Shown here in pieces: positions 1-5,598 of a DNA stretch of 14,496 nt (position 1 is its first letter; the number at the start of each line of letters is the position of its first letter). The notes beneath the pieces were generated by a model. That model ran no database searches, had not been told where the DNA came from, and saw only the letters and a list, made by a program, of their open reading frames with translations. The position numbers were made by a program, and so were the translations under genes. This stretch comes from Bathymodiolus brooksi thiotrophic gill symbiont. GTDB taxonomy: Bacteria; Pseudomonadota; Gammaproteobacteria; PS1; Pseudothioglobaceae. Where the stretch lies: positions 1 through 14,496 of the forward strand of contig NZ_CAHJWD020000091.1 of the NCBI RefSeq assembly GCF_903642095.1. The letters run 5' to 3'.

Positions 1-249
1 CTCCTTAAGTCTACTTTTTAATAAGTGCTTTTTTAGACTTGCAGAATTTAAAATAACCACAGATGATTTTAATTCAGTGATATTTTTTGAGTTTTTAGAT
101 AAGTCAAATAAGGCAAAAAAATCCACAAACCCCTCAAAAACCAAAAGTGTCAAAAAATCAGGATTAAGATTATTTTTTACTTTCCAGTCACCATTAAATT
201 CATCAAGCTGTGCAATGATTTTTAACATCTCAGGGGTGATATTTAAGTT
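1..249 (-). pseudogene. Fic-family-like gene, 3' portion of a copy split by an IS1595 element
   Basis: The minus strand is open without a stop from 249 down to the window edge (83 codons). It begins NLNITPEMLKIIAQLDEFNG, and NNLNPDFLTLL follows about eight residues later. This resembles the N-terminus of Fic-domain AMP-transferase-like proteins (family pattern TPEML-LIAEIDEFKG-W...NL-P), which modify target proteins. After that the sequence no longer follows the family: the usual VATIESIGSSTRIEG stretch and the HPFx catalytic motif are not seen. The gene may already have diverged, been frameshifted or recombined. The first codons lie on the far side of the IS at 2413-2430, and joining the two parts restores an ATG-initiated frame. 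The frame and the disruption are clear; the Fic assignment rests on about 40 residues recognised from memory. Confidence 0.5.
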
Positions 250-251
250 TA
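244..251. repeat. Target site duplication, left copy (TAAGTTTA)
   Basis: This 8-bp direct repeat is identical to 2413-2420 and lies immediately outside the left inverted repeat. It fixes the left boundary of the insertion at 252. Confidence 0.9.
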
Positions 252-276
252 GGTAATTATATATAAATTTACACCA
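252..276 (+). repeat. IS1595 left terminal inverted repeat
   Basis: It starts GGTAATTATATATAA and ends TTTACACCA. It matches the reverse complement of 2388-2412 with one substitution (A against C at the 16th base). It should be a transposase binding and cleavage site. Confidence 0.9.
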
Positions 277-291
277 ATTTAAAATATAGTG

Positions 292-318
292 TTGCGTTCT
301 ACTAAATAAGTGTACAAT
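292..318 (+). promoter_or_regulatory. Possible transposase promoter inside the left IS end
   Basis: TTGCGT (292-297) and TACAAT (313-318) resemble -35 and -10 boxes with a short 15-base spacer. Transcription would start only a couple of bases before the ATG at 327, and no ribosome binding site is visible, so the message may be nearly leaderless. Low transposase expression would fit. Confidence 0.35.
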
Positions 319-326
319 ACTCACTT

Positions 327-1238
327 ATGATAAATACAAACTTTAACACAATACTTGACTTAATTAACGCATTCCCTAATGAACAGGAGTGTATAGACCA
401 CTTAGAGGATTTGCGTTGGGGTAATAATGTTGTATCGCCATTTGATAGTAACTCTAAAGTTTATAAATGTGCAGGTAATAAATATAGATGTAAAGAGACT
501 GGTAAATATTTCAATGTTAAAACACAGACATTGTTTGATAATTCAAAAGTAAAACTTCAAAAATGGTTCTTAGCCATTTGGTTAGTAACATCACACAAAA
601 AAGGTATTTCAAGTATTCAATTATCAAAAGACATAGGGACTACTCAAAAAACGGCGTGGTTTATGTTGCAACGCATTCGTAATTGTTTTGGTTTTGGCAA
701 TAATAATAACCTATCAAATACCGTAGAAGTTGATGAAACTTATGTAGGTGGTAAAAATAAAAACAAACATTTTGATAAGAGGCTTAAAGGTGTTCAAGGT
801 AGAAGCACTAAGGATAAAGCACCAATATTTGGAATGGTTGAGCGTGGCGGTAAATTAAACGCAAAACTGGTGCAAGATGTAACGGTTAAAACACTAACAG
901 ATGAAATTGTAAAACGAGTTAAAGACGCTACTATTTATTCTGATGAATGGCTAGGGTATAACGCCTTAAAACGCATATATGACCACCAATTTATTAAACA
1001 CGGTAAAGGTCAATATGTAAATGGCAGGGTTCATACAAACACAATAGAGGGTTTTTGGTCTATTCTTAAGCGTGGCATTGTAGGTATTTATCACTTCACA
1101 AGCGTTAAACACTTACAAAAATATGTAGATGAATTTGTATTTAGATATAACACTAGGCACGGTAACGAACACGATAGATTTAATCTATTGCTTGAAAATT
1201 TAGAAAATAGACTAACTTATAAGGAATTGATAAGATGA
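327..1238 (+). CDS. IS1595-family transposase
   Basis: A 303-residue DDE-type transposase of the IS1595 family (ISXO2-like catalytic domain), which moves the element defined by the inverted repeats at 252 and 2412. The N-terminal part carries a zinc-ribbon-like segment (about 37-70): KYRCKETGKYFNVKTQTLF follows the family pattern, but the first CxxC knuckle is replaced by SPFDS, so metal binding may be reduced or lost. A helix-turn-helix-like stretch (about 92-118, GISSIQLSKDIG..QKTAWFML) follows. The catalytic acids appear to be D136 (VEVDETYVGGK), D206 (IYSDEWLGY) and E241 (NTIEGFWSILKRG), with H236 and N238 just before the last. Full length for the family, with no frameshift or internal stop. 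ATG 327 is the first start after an in-frame stop at 303. It overlaps the RhuM gene by 4 bases, so the two are probably translated together. Confidence 0.92.
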   Translation: MINTNFNTILDLINAFPNEQECIDHLEDLRWGNNVVSPFDSNSKVYKCAGNKYRCKETGKYFNVKTQTLFDNSKVKLQKWFLAIWLVTSHKKGISSIQLSKDIGTTQKTAWFMLQRIRNCFGFGNNNNLSNTVEVDETYVGGKNKNKHFDKRLKGVQGRSTKDKAPIFGMVERGGKLNAKLVQDVTVKTLTDEIVKRVKDATIYSDEWLGYNALKRIYDHQFIKHGKGQYVNGRVHTNTIEGFWSILKRGIVGIYHFTSVKHLQKYVDEFVFRYNTRHGNEHDRFNLLLENLENRLTYKELIR

Positions 1239-2350
1239 GTGAACTTACACCAACACAAAATGAGTTTTTATTTTATGCATCCGAAGATGGCACTATATCA
1301 ATACAGACATTAGTCGCAGATGACACTATTTGGATTACTCAATCTGCAATGGAAGATGTCTTTGGTATTCACCAAAGTGGTGTAAGCCGACACCTTAAAA
1401 ACATATTTGAGAGTGGAGAACTGGATGAACATAGCAATATGCAAAAAATGCATATTGCTACCTCTACCAAACCTGTAAATTTTTACAACTTGAATATAAT
1501 TATCTCTGTTGGATATAGGGCAAACTCATATAGAGCCACCCAATTTAGAATATGGGCAACTAAGATATTAAAAGAGTATTTGGTTAAAGGTTTTACTTTA
1601 GACGATGAAAGATTGAAACAAGGTAAGGTTTTATTTGACAAAGACCACTTTGATGAATTATTGGAACGCATTAGAGAGATTAGAGCCTCTGAAAAGCGTT
1701 TTTACAAAAAAATTACAGAATTATATAAGGTGTGTAGTTATGATTATGATGAAAATTCAAGAGAGCATAAAGAAATTTTAGGAAAATTTTATGCCAATAT
1801 GCAAAACAAATTACTTTTTGCTGTATCTCGTATGACTGGTGCAGAAATACGAAAAAAAAGAGCAAGTTACAACTTACCACATATGGGTTTGACTACTTGG
1901 GACAACAAAAAAAAGGGTGGAAAAGTAACTAAAAAAGATGTAACAATAGCCAAAAACTATCTTTTAGAAAATGAAATAGATGACTTAAACAGGTTGGATA
2001 ATATGTTTTTAGACTATATAGAAAATTTAGCCAAAAAACAAAAAAAAATGAGAATGCAAGACTGGTCAGATAAATTAAGTTCTTTTCTTGAATTTAATGA
2101 GTATGAGATTTTACAAGACTATGGAAAAGTAACTAAAGATACGGCGGATAAATGGTCTATTAAACAATACAATGAATATAAACCTATTCAAAACTTAGAA
2201 TTTAAAGACAATTTTGATAATGTTGCTCAAAGTATTAAAGCAACTGGAAAACTACCTGACGAAGTTAAAATTATCAATAATAAAAAAGAACCTGATACAA
2301 AATTTAATAAATCTCTAAAACAAGCAATGAACTACAATCCAAAAGATTAA
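1235..2350 (+). CDS. RhuM-family protein, cargo gene of the IS1595 element
   Basis: A 371-residue protein recognised as the RhuM family ('virulence RhuM'), whose biochemical role is not established. Conserved stretches follow in the usual order: IWITQSAMEDVFGIHQSGVSRH (about 32-53, resembling a winged-helix DNA-binding segment), NIFESGELDE (57-65), FYNLNIIISVGYRANSYRATQFRIWA (83-108), KEYLVKGFTLDDERLK (113-128), ELLERIREIRASEKRFYKK (about 141-159) and, toward the C-terminus, DVTIAKNYL. It is soluble, very lysine-rich and as A-rich in codons as the transposase. The start overlaps the transposase stop as ATGA, so translational coupling is likely. It lies wholly within the inverted repeats and so moves with the IS. 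A transcription-factor or phage-antirepressor-like role is possible from the N-terminus; that is inference. Confidence 0.88.
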   Translation: MSELTPTQNEFLFYASEDGTISIQTLVADDTIWITQSAMEDVFGIHQSGVSRHLKNIFESGELDEHSNMQKMHIATSTKPVNFYNLNIIISVGYRANSYRATQFRIWATKILKEYLVKGFTLDDERLKQGKVLFDKDHFDELLERIREIRASEKRFYKKITELYKVCSYDYDENSREHKEILGKFYANMQNKLLFAVSRMTGAEIRKKRASYNLPHMGLTTWDNKKKGGKVTKKDVTIAKNYLLENEIDDLNRLDNMFLDYIENLAKKQKKMRMQDWSDKLSSFLEFNEYEILQDYGKVTKDTADKWSIKQYNEYKPIQNLEFKDNFDNVAQSIKATGKLPDEVKIINNKKEPDTKFNKSLKQAMNYNPKD

Positions 2351-2387
2351 AAAATAAATTTTATAACTTTGGATTGACTTTGTTGCG

Positions 2388-2412
2388 TGGTGTAAAGTTA
2401 TATATAATTACC
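2388..2412 (-). repeat. IS1595 right terminal inverted repeat
   Basis: Reverse complement of the left end with one substitution. On the plus strand it begins TGGTGTAAA and finishes TTATATATAATTACC. Confidence 0.9.
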
Positions 2413-2420
2413 TAAGTTTA
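2413..2420. repeat. Target site duplication, right copy (TAAGTTTA)
   Basis: This 8-bp direct repeat is identical to 244-251 and lies immediately outside the right inverted repeat. It fixes the right boundary at 2412. Confidence 0.9.
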
Positions 2421-2430
2421 TTAAGTCCAT
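2413..2430 (-). pseudogene. 5' end (start codon plus five codons) of the IS-interrupted Fic-like gene
   Basis: Read on the minus strand from 2430, the sequence is ATG GAC TTA ATA AAC TTA (MDLINL). The last eight bases are the target duplication shared with 244-251. Dropping the IS and one duplication copy gives MDLINL-NITPEMLKIIAQLDEF in one frame. The insertion therefore separates the promoter and start from the body of the gene, which should be inactive unless transcribed and translated from inside the IS. No strong ribosome binding site is visible upstream of 2430. Confidence 0.5.
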
Positions 2431-2501
2431 TTAGGATAAATTTTAGCTAAATAATTATCTGATTTTATCCAATAATCAAGTTTTTATCTAATAGTTATAG
2501 T

Positions 2502-2579
2502 GAAAAACGAACAAAATACATAACAGAATTTAAAGCCAAACTGGCGCTTGAGGTATTGCAAAATGAAAATACCTTGGCA
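2502..2579 (+). pseudogene. IS3-family OrfA N-terminal remnant
   Basis: In the frame starting at 2502 the sequence reads EKRTK followed by YITEFKAKLALEVLQ and NENTLA. This matches the start of IS3-family OrfA helix-turn-helix proteins (typical K-R-x-x-Y-T-x-E-F-K-x-K-x-x-L-E-x-L). No start codon precedes it in frame, and after codon 26 the similarity ends, although the frame stays open to a TAA at 2688-2690. The helix-turn-helix recognition part, OrfB and the ends of the IS are missing. It is a relic of an earlier insertion. Confidence 0.65.
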
Positions 2580-2670
2580 CTATTTATAGTGTTCTTGTTT
2601 TCACACTGTGTAAATAAGGGTGTAGGGAATATCAATTTCATTAGTTTAAAGGTTATCTTGATAAATATTT

Positions 2671-2688
2671 ATATTTATGCAAAGGTCT
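2671..2688 (+). repeat. Lone MITE end upstream of gspG
   Basis: ATATTTATGCAAAGGTCT is identical to the inner 18 bases of the right end of the intact MITE (10568-10585). No matching left end or palindromic core is visible nearby, so this is a solo or heavily truncated copy. It lies directly upstream of a TATAAT box. Confidence 0.7.
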
Positions 2689-2692
2689 AATC

Positions 2693-2698
2693 TATAAT
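2693..2698 (+). promoter_or_regulatory. Putative gspG operon -10 box
   Basis: A perfect TATAAT lies 34 bases before the gspG start. The best spaced -35 candidate is weak (TTTATA at 2668-2673, 19-base spacer) and would overlap the MITE end. A better-matching TTGATA (2658-2663) is too far away. Confidence 0.5.
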
Positions 2699-2723
2699 AC
2701 GACCTGATATTAACTAACTGTAA

Positions 2724-2729
2724 AAGGAG
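2724..2729 (+). promoter_or_regulatory. Ribosome binding site of gspG
   Basis: AAGGAG sits three bases before ATG 2733. It is the strongest Shine-Dalgarno sequence in the window and supports this start and high expression of the major pseudopilin. Confidence 0.8.
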
Positions 2730-2732
2730 CAA

Positions 2733-3143
2733 ATGAAAACAAAACAAAATAAGAGAAATAATGGCAAACAACAGGGTTTTACTTTGATTGAAATTTTGGT
2801 AGTGGTTGCTATTATTGGTATTTTGGCAAGTATTATTGTGCCTAAATTAACCAGTAAGGTGAGTTATGCGCGTGTACAGAAAGCACATCATGATATTAAA
2901 ACCCTGTCTTCTACACTTAGTTTGTATAAATTGGACAAGTTTGCTTATCCAGATACCAATCAGGGTTTAAGTGCATTGGTTGGTGATTATTTAGACAAAC
3001 TGCCTAAAGACCCTTGGAACAGAGATTACTTGTATTTAAGCCCCGGAACGCATGGTGCTCAATCTTTTGATTTATATAGTTATGGTGCTGATGGTGTTGC
3101 TGGCGGAAGTGATGAAAATAAAGACATTAACAGCTGGGAATAG
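2733..3143 (+). CDS. gspG: Type II secretion major pseudopilin GspG
   Basis: A 136-residue prepilin-like protein that polymerises into the periplasmic pseudopilus driving type II secretion. A 15-residue basic leader ends in glycine and is followed by FTLIEILVVVAIIGILASIIVP; prepilin peptidase GspO should cut between G15 and F16, and E20 is the conserved Glu5 of the mature protein. The C-terminal part shows GspG features: SYARVQKAHHDIKTLSSTLSLYKLD, TNQGLSAL, LPKDPWNRDYLYLSPG, and an acidic loop (SYGADGVAGGSDENKDINSW) that corresponds to the calcium-binding site of the family. Normal length. First gene of a gspG-H-I-J-K operon. The other secretion genes (C-F, L, M) are not in the window. Confidence 0.95.
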   Translation: MKTKQNKRNNGKQQGFTLIEILVVVAIIGILASIIVPKLTSKVSYARVQKAHHDIKTLSSTLSLYKLDKFAYPDTNQGLSALVGDYLDKLPKDPWNRDYLYLSPGTHGAQSFDLYSYGADGVAGGSDENKDINSWE

Positions 3144-3627
3144 TCTAAAAAACAACACAGGATTCACTTTAATTGAATTGTTGGTGGTGGTTGTGATTGT
3201 GGGTATTTTGGCGAGTTTTATTACTTTAAGTGTTAAACTTGCTAAACCTTCTGCGATAAAGACTTTAAAAATGAAGATACAGCAACACATTGTATCAGTG
3301 GAGACTTATGTGCAATTGTATAATCAACCTATTCGATTGCAGGTGAGTCAGGGCAAGATGCAAACACTTAGTTTTCAGTTCAAGGTTAATACAGATGACG
3401 AGGAGGCACCGTTAGAAAAATCATTTTGGCAACCCAGTTCGAGGTTCCAACCGCTAATATTTAAGCCTATTAAGGTAAGTATTAGCAAGGCAAATTCCAA
3501 TTGGAAAGATATTGATGCTGAAACGATTGAAATATTGCCTAATGGGTTTATCACTGATGCCACTATTTCACTGTCTCAAGACGATGAACTTATCTCATTT
3601 AAGACTATTGAAGATGAAACGAAATAG
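3112..3627 (+). CDS. gspH: Type II secretion minor pseudopilin GspH
   Basis: A minor pseudopilin of the pseudopilus tip complex, 171 residues from ATG 3112. An upstream in-frame ATG at 3052 would add a hydrophobic stretch that does not fit a prepilin leader. From 3112 the leader is 17 residues, basic and polar, ending NNTG, followed by FTLIELLVVVVIVGILASFIT; cleavage is expected at G17-F18 with E22 as mature Glu5. The globular domain is poorly conserved, as usual for GspH. GGAAG (3105-3109) is close to the start. The start lies 32 bases inside gspG and the 3' end overlaps gspI by 14 bases, so translation is probably coupled. The H label rests on gene order; minor pseudopilins are hard to tell apart by sequence. 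Confidence 0.82.
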   Translation: MKIKTLTAGNSLKNNTGFTLIELLVVVVIVGILASFITLSVKLAKPSAIKTLKMKIQQHIVSVETYVQLYNQPIRLQVSQGKMQTLSFQFKVNTDDEEAPLEKSFWQPSSRFQPLIFKPIKVSISKANSNWKDIDAETIEILPNGFITDATISLSQDDELISFKTIEDETK

Positions 3628-3982
3628 CGGCTTTACATTGGTTGAGGTTTTAATCGCATTGGTGATTGTTACTGTATCACTTAGTGCTTTAGTTACTGCC
3701 GATCAGCAGAATAGTAATAGTATTGGGTATTTTCGGGATAAATCATTGGCAAATTTAGTTATTAGCAATTTAAGTGTGGAAAAGCGGGTTGGGTTAAAGC
3801 CAAATATGGGGTATCAATCTGGTGAATATAAAATGGGTGAAAGGGTTTGGTATTGGAAAACAAATACAAAAAAAACCATAGATAAAAACATTATTAAAAC
3901 AGACTTATCTCTTTATGAGAGCATTAGTAAGCGTGATGCCAAACAATCAATTGCCGCTTTAGTGCTGTATTTAGAGCGATGA
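3614..3982 (+). CDS. gspI: Type II secretion minor pseudopilin GspI
   Basis: A minor pseudopilin of 122 residues beginning MKRNSGFTLVEVLIALVIVT. The short leader (MKRNSG) is typical of GspI, with cleavage at G6-F7 and Glu at mature position 5. The frame stays open upstream to 3512, but the extra 34 residues are non-leader-like and overlap gspH, so ATG 3614 is chosen. In known systems GspI is the core of the I-J-K tip complex that starts pseudopilus assembly. About 120-130 residues is the family norm. It overlaps gspH by 14 bases and gspJ by 4 (ATGA). Confidence 0.88.
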   Translation: MKRNSGFTLVEVLIALVIVTVSLSALVTADQQNSNSIGYFRDKSLANLVISNLSVEKRVGLKPNMGYQSGEYKMGERVWYWKTNTKKTIDKNIIKTDLSLYESISKRDAKQSIAALVLYLER

Positions 3983-4473
3983 AGCAATACGGCTTTACCT
4001 TGGTAGAATTATTGATAGCAATTACGATATTATCGGTAATTGGGGTTATATCTTATGGTGCATTAAATAGCACACTGAAACATCAGTCTGTGCAAAAACG
4101 CCATAGCCAGAATTTAATAAAATTACAAAGAACATTGCTTTATTTTGAACGGGATTTTTCTCAAGTTTTTCAAGGAATGGTAACCTTAAATAAAAAAGAA
4201 CTTCAACTTAAAAGCGTGCAAAATGACACGCTACTTGTTATTAATTATCAATTTAGTGGCAGTATTATCCGCCAAGATTCCACCAATGCAAGTAAGTCTG
4301 TAAATTTAATTCTCTTGGAGAAAATTAAAAATTCTAAGATACGGTTATTAGATAACAAAAACAAATGGCACACTACTTGGGAACCTAAAAACAACAAGAA
4401 TTATTTAAAAGCTATAGAAATTAAATTCCTCCATCCTCATTTGGGCGAGATTAAAAAAGTGGTGGCAATATAA
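3979..4473 (+). CDS. gspJ: Type II secretion minor pseudopilin GspJ
   Basis: A 164-residue prepilin-like protein beginning MKQYGFTLVELLIAITILSVIGVISYGALN. Cleavage is expected after G5, with E10 as mature Glu5. It contains LQRTLLYFERDFSQV, the GspJ signature region (-R-L--ALL-L-RDL-Q). It is somewhat shorter than many GspJ proteins (about 190-220). It starts within the gspI stop codon and its TAA is followed directly by the gspK ATG. It joins the GspI-GspJ-GspK complex at the pseudopilus tip. Confidence 0.9.
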   Translation: MKQYGFTLVELLIAITILSVIGVISYGALNSTLKHQSVQKRHSQNLIKLQRTLLYFERDFSQVFQGMVTLNKKELQLKSVQNDTLLVINYQFSGSIIRQDSTNASKSVNLILLEKIKNSKIRLLDNKNKWHTTWEPKNNKNYLKAIEIKFLHPHLGEIKKVVAI

Positions 4474-5355
4474 ATGCAAAAATCATATGAAAAGGGTATT
4501 GTGCTAGTTAGTATACTAATTATAGTAGCAATGATTAGCCTTGTGGTAAACCTAATGTGGCAACAACAAGCATTAACTTTAAAGAATACTGCACATAGTA
4601 TTGATGCCCAAAAGGCCATTAGTTATCTTTATGGTATGGAATCTTGGGTAACAAGTATTTTAAAACAAGATGATGATAAAATTGATGAGTTAGATGAAGA
4701 TTGGGCTCGCATAATTCCTCCAATTCCAGTGCCTAATGGCATCATTGAAGGAAAAATATTTGATTTACAGGCACAGTTTAATATTAATCAGTTGTTTTAC
4801 ACTGAGAGAAAGGACAGACAAGTTTATATAAAGGCAGGTTACAAAGACTTTTTAAATATACTTAACACGACTTTAGATCAAGATTATATGAGTGACTCCA
4901 TTCTTGATCATATGAATGCCAGCCGTCCGTTATTGTCAAAATTTGAACACATTTCACAACTTAAATCGGTTGAAGGTATATCGTTAGAAAATTATTTAAA
5001 AATTAAACCCTATCTCTATGCTTACGAGAACATTAAAGCCAAGGTAAATATCAATACTGCCAGTAAAGAGGTCATCGCTGCCTTATACCCGGATTTAGTT
5101 GATAAAATTATTGGTGACAGACCCTTTGAATCACTCGCTAATGCGAATCAAACCATACTCCAATTGCCCACTGGTGCTAATTCAGTCGAAGCCAAGAAAA
5201 AATTTACTGAATTGGTTAGTATCAATAGTAATTATTTTTTACTTAAAGCGGATATTGATATTAATGACACTCATCTTCAAGCTCAAACTTTGTTCCATCG
5301 ACAAGGAAAAACAATCAATATTGTTGAGCGTACTTATCGTCAAATTTTAGAATGA
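4474..5355 (+). CDS. gspK: Type II secretion minor pseudopilin GspK
   Basis: A 293-residue protein, the large capping subunit at the pseudopilus tip. The leader MQKSYEKG is followed by IVLVSILIIVAMISLVVNLMW. As is characteristic of GspK, mature position 5 is not glutamate (here a serine, residue 13). Family landmarks are GIIEGKIFDLQAQFNINQL (89-107) and a helix-hairpin-helix-like VNINTASKEVIAALYPD (191-207). The ATG follows the gspJ stop with no gap, so translation must be coupled. The TGA stop (5353-5355) sits at the edge of a MITE: the A of the stop belongs to the element or its junction, so the C-terminus may have been shortened by that insertion. Length is within the normal range. Confidence 0.92.
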   Translation: MQKSYEKGIVLVSILIIVAMISLVVNLMWQQQALTLKNTAHSIDAQKAISYLYGMESWVTSILKQDDDKIDELDEDWARIIPPIPVPNGIIEGKIFDLQAQFNINQLFYTERKDRQVYIKAGYKDFLNILNTTLDQDYMSDSILDHMNASRPLLSKFEHISQLKSVEGISLENYLKIKPYLYAYENIKAKVNINTASKEVIAALYPDLVDKIIGDRPFESLANANQTILQLPTGANSVEAKKKFTELVSINSNYFLLKADIDINDTHLQAQTLFHRQGKTINIVERTYRQILE

Positions 5356-5514
5356 GACTTTTGCATCAATTTGGATGATTGGCAAAATTTAATTTTTGTT
5401 AAACTGTCATTTTTTTTAAACCTTACTCTAACAGAGTTAAGGCTGAGTTTAAAAAAAATACCAAACAAACGAAAGACAGGTTTTGAGTGATTATTTATAT
5501 TAACACAAAGGCTT
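5354..5514 (-). mobile_element. Decayed MITE copy between gspK and ppiD
   Basis: About 161 bp, similar over its whole length to the reverse complement of the intact MITE at 10424-10587. It shares GAGAC-TTTTGCAT, TGGATGATT, AATTTTTGT, a TTTTTTTAAA...TTTAAAAAAA core palindrome and a GATTATT segment near the far end. The left end has lost two bases and the right end has decayed (CACAAAGGCTTA against GCAAAGGTCTCT). The core stem (5421-5429 with 5433-5442) differs in sequence from the intact copy but can still pair. It codes for nothing. Confidence 0.8.
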
Positions 5515-5561
5515 AAAAATGTTATTTTTCTGTTCACTTAAACTTTTTAGCCTTTTTCGTT

Positions 5562-5567
5562 TATAAT
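5562..5567 (+). promoter_or_regulatory. Putative ppiD -10 box
   Basis: TATAAT lies 31 bases before the ppiD ATG, outside the MITE. A matching -35 is weak (TAAACT at 5539-5544, 17-base spacer). It suggests that ppiD is transcribed apart from the gsp operon. Confidence 0.5.
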
Positions 5568-5598
5568 TCACCCTTTTTTTGAGTTATTAAAATAAATT

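Larger units (their letters stand above)
252..2412 (+). mobile_element. Complete IS1595-family insertion sequence with RhuM passenger gene (2161 bp)
   Basis: The left end (252 onward) and the reverse complement of the right end (2412 backward) both read GGTAATTATATATAA, one mismatch, then TTTACACCA: about 25 bp with a single difference. Both ends also have a TTGCGT-type motif nearby (292-297 and 2383-2388). The element is flanked by a perfect 8-bp direct repeat, TAAGTTTA, at 244-251 and 2413-2420; 8-bp duplications are typical of IS1595 elements. Inside are a transposase gene (327-1238) and a RhuM-family gene (1235-2350), both on the plus strand. The near-identical ends, exact duplication and two open genes suggest a fairly recent insertion. 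IS1595 elements with passenger genes are known; I do not know whether RhuM has been reported as such cargo. Confidence 0.93.
2431..2732. other. Gene-free interval: IS3 scrap, MITE end and gspG control region
   Basis: This stretch between the IS-split gene and gspG holds no intact gene. It contains the upstream region of the Fic-like gene (2431-2500, minus strand, no clear promoter), an IS3-type orfA remnant (2502-2579), unassigned AT-rich sequence (2580-2670), a lone MITE end (2671-2688) and the gspG -10 box and ribosome binding site. Confidence 0.7.

Noticed and set aside
2..253. Open plus-strand frame at the left edge
   Set aside because: It is antisense to the Fic-like frame, runs into the IS end and has no recognisable protein pattern. 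The minus-strand reading joins cleanly across the insertion.
1..2350. RhuM plus Fic-like gene as a toxin-antitoxin or defence pair
   Set aside because: RhuM lies inside the IS and on the opposite strand; its proximity to the Fic-like gene comes from insertion, not from an operon.
2580..2690. Continuation of the IS3 frame to TAA 2688 as a real small gene
   Set aside because: Similarity stops after 26 codons, no start codon is in frame, and the tail runs into the MITE end.
3052..3111. Longer gspH start at ATG 3052
   Set aside because: It adds a hydrophobic stretch (MVLNLLIYIVMVLMVLLAEV) that is the out-of-frame reading of the conserved gspG calcium loop. A prepilin leader should be short and basic, which fits ATG 3112.
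3512..3613. Longer gspI start at ATG 3512
   Set aside because: The extra 34 residues overlap gspH and do not look like a leader; MKRNSG at 3614 is a standard prepilin leader.
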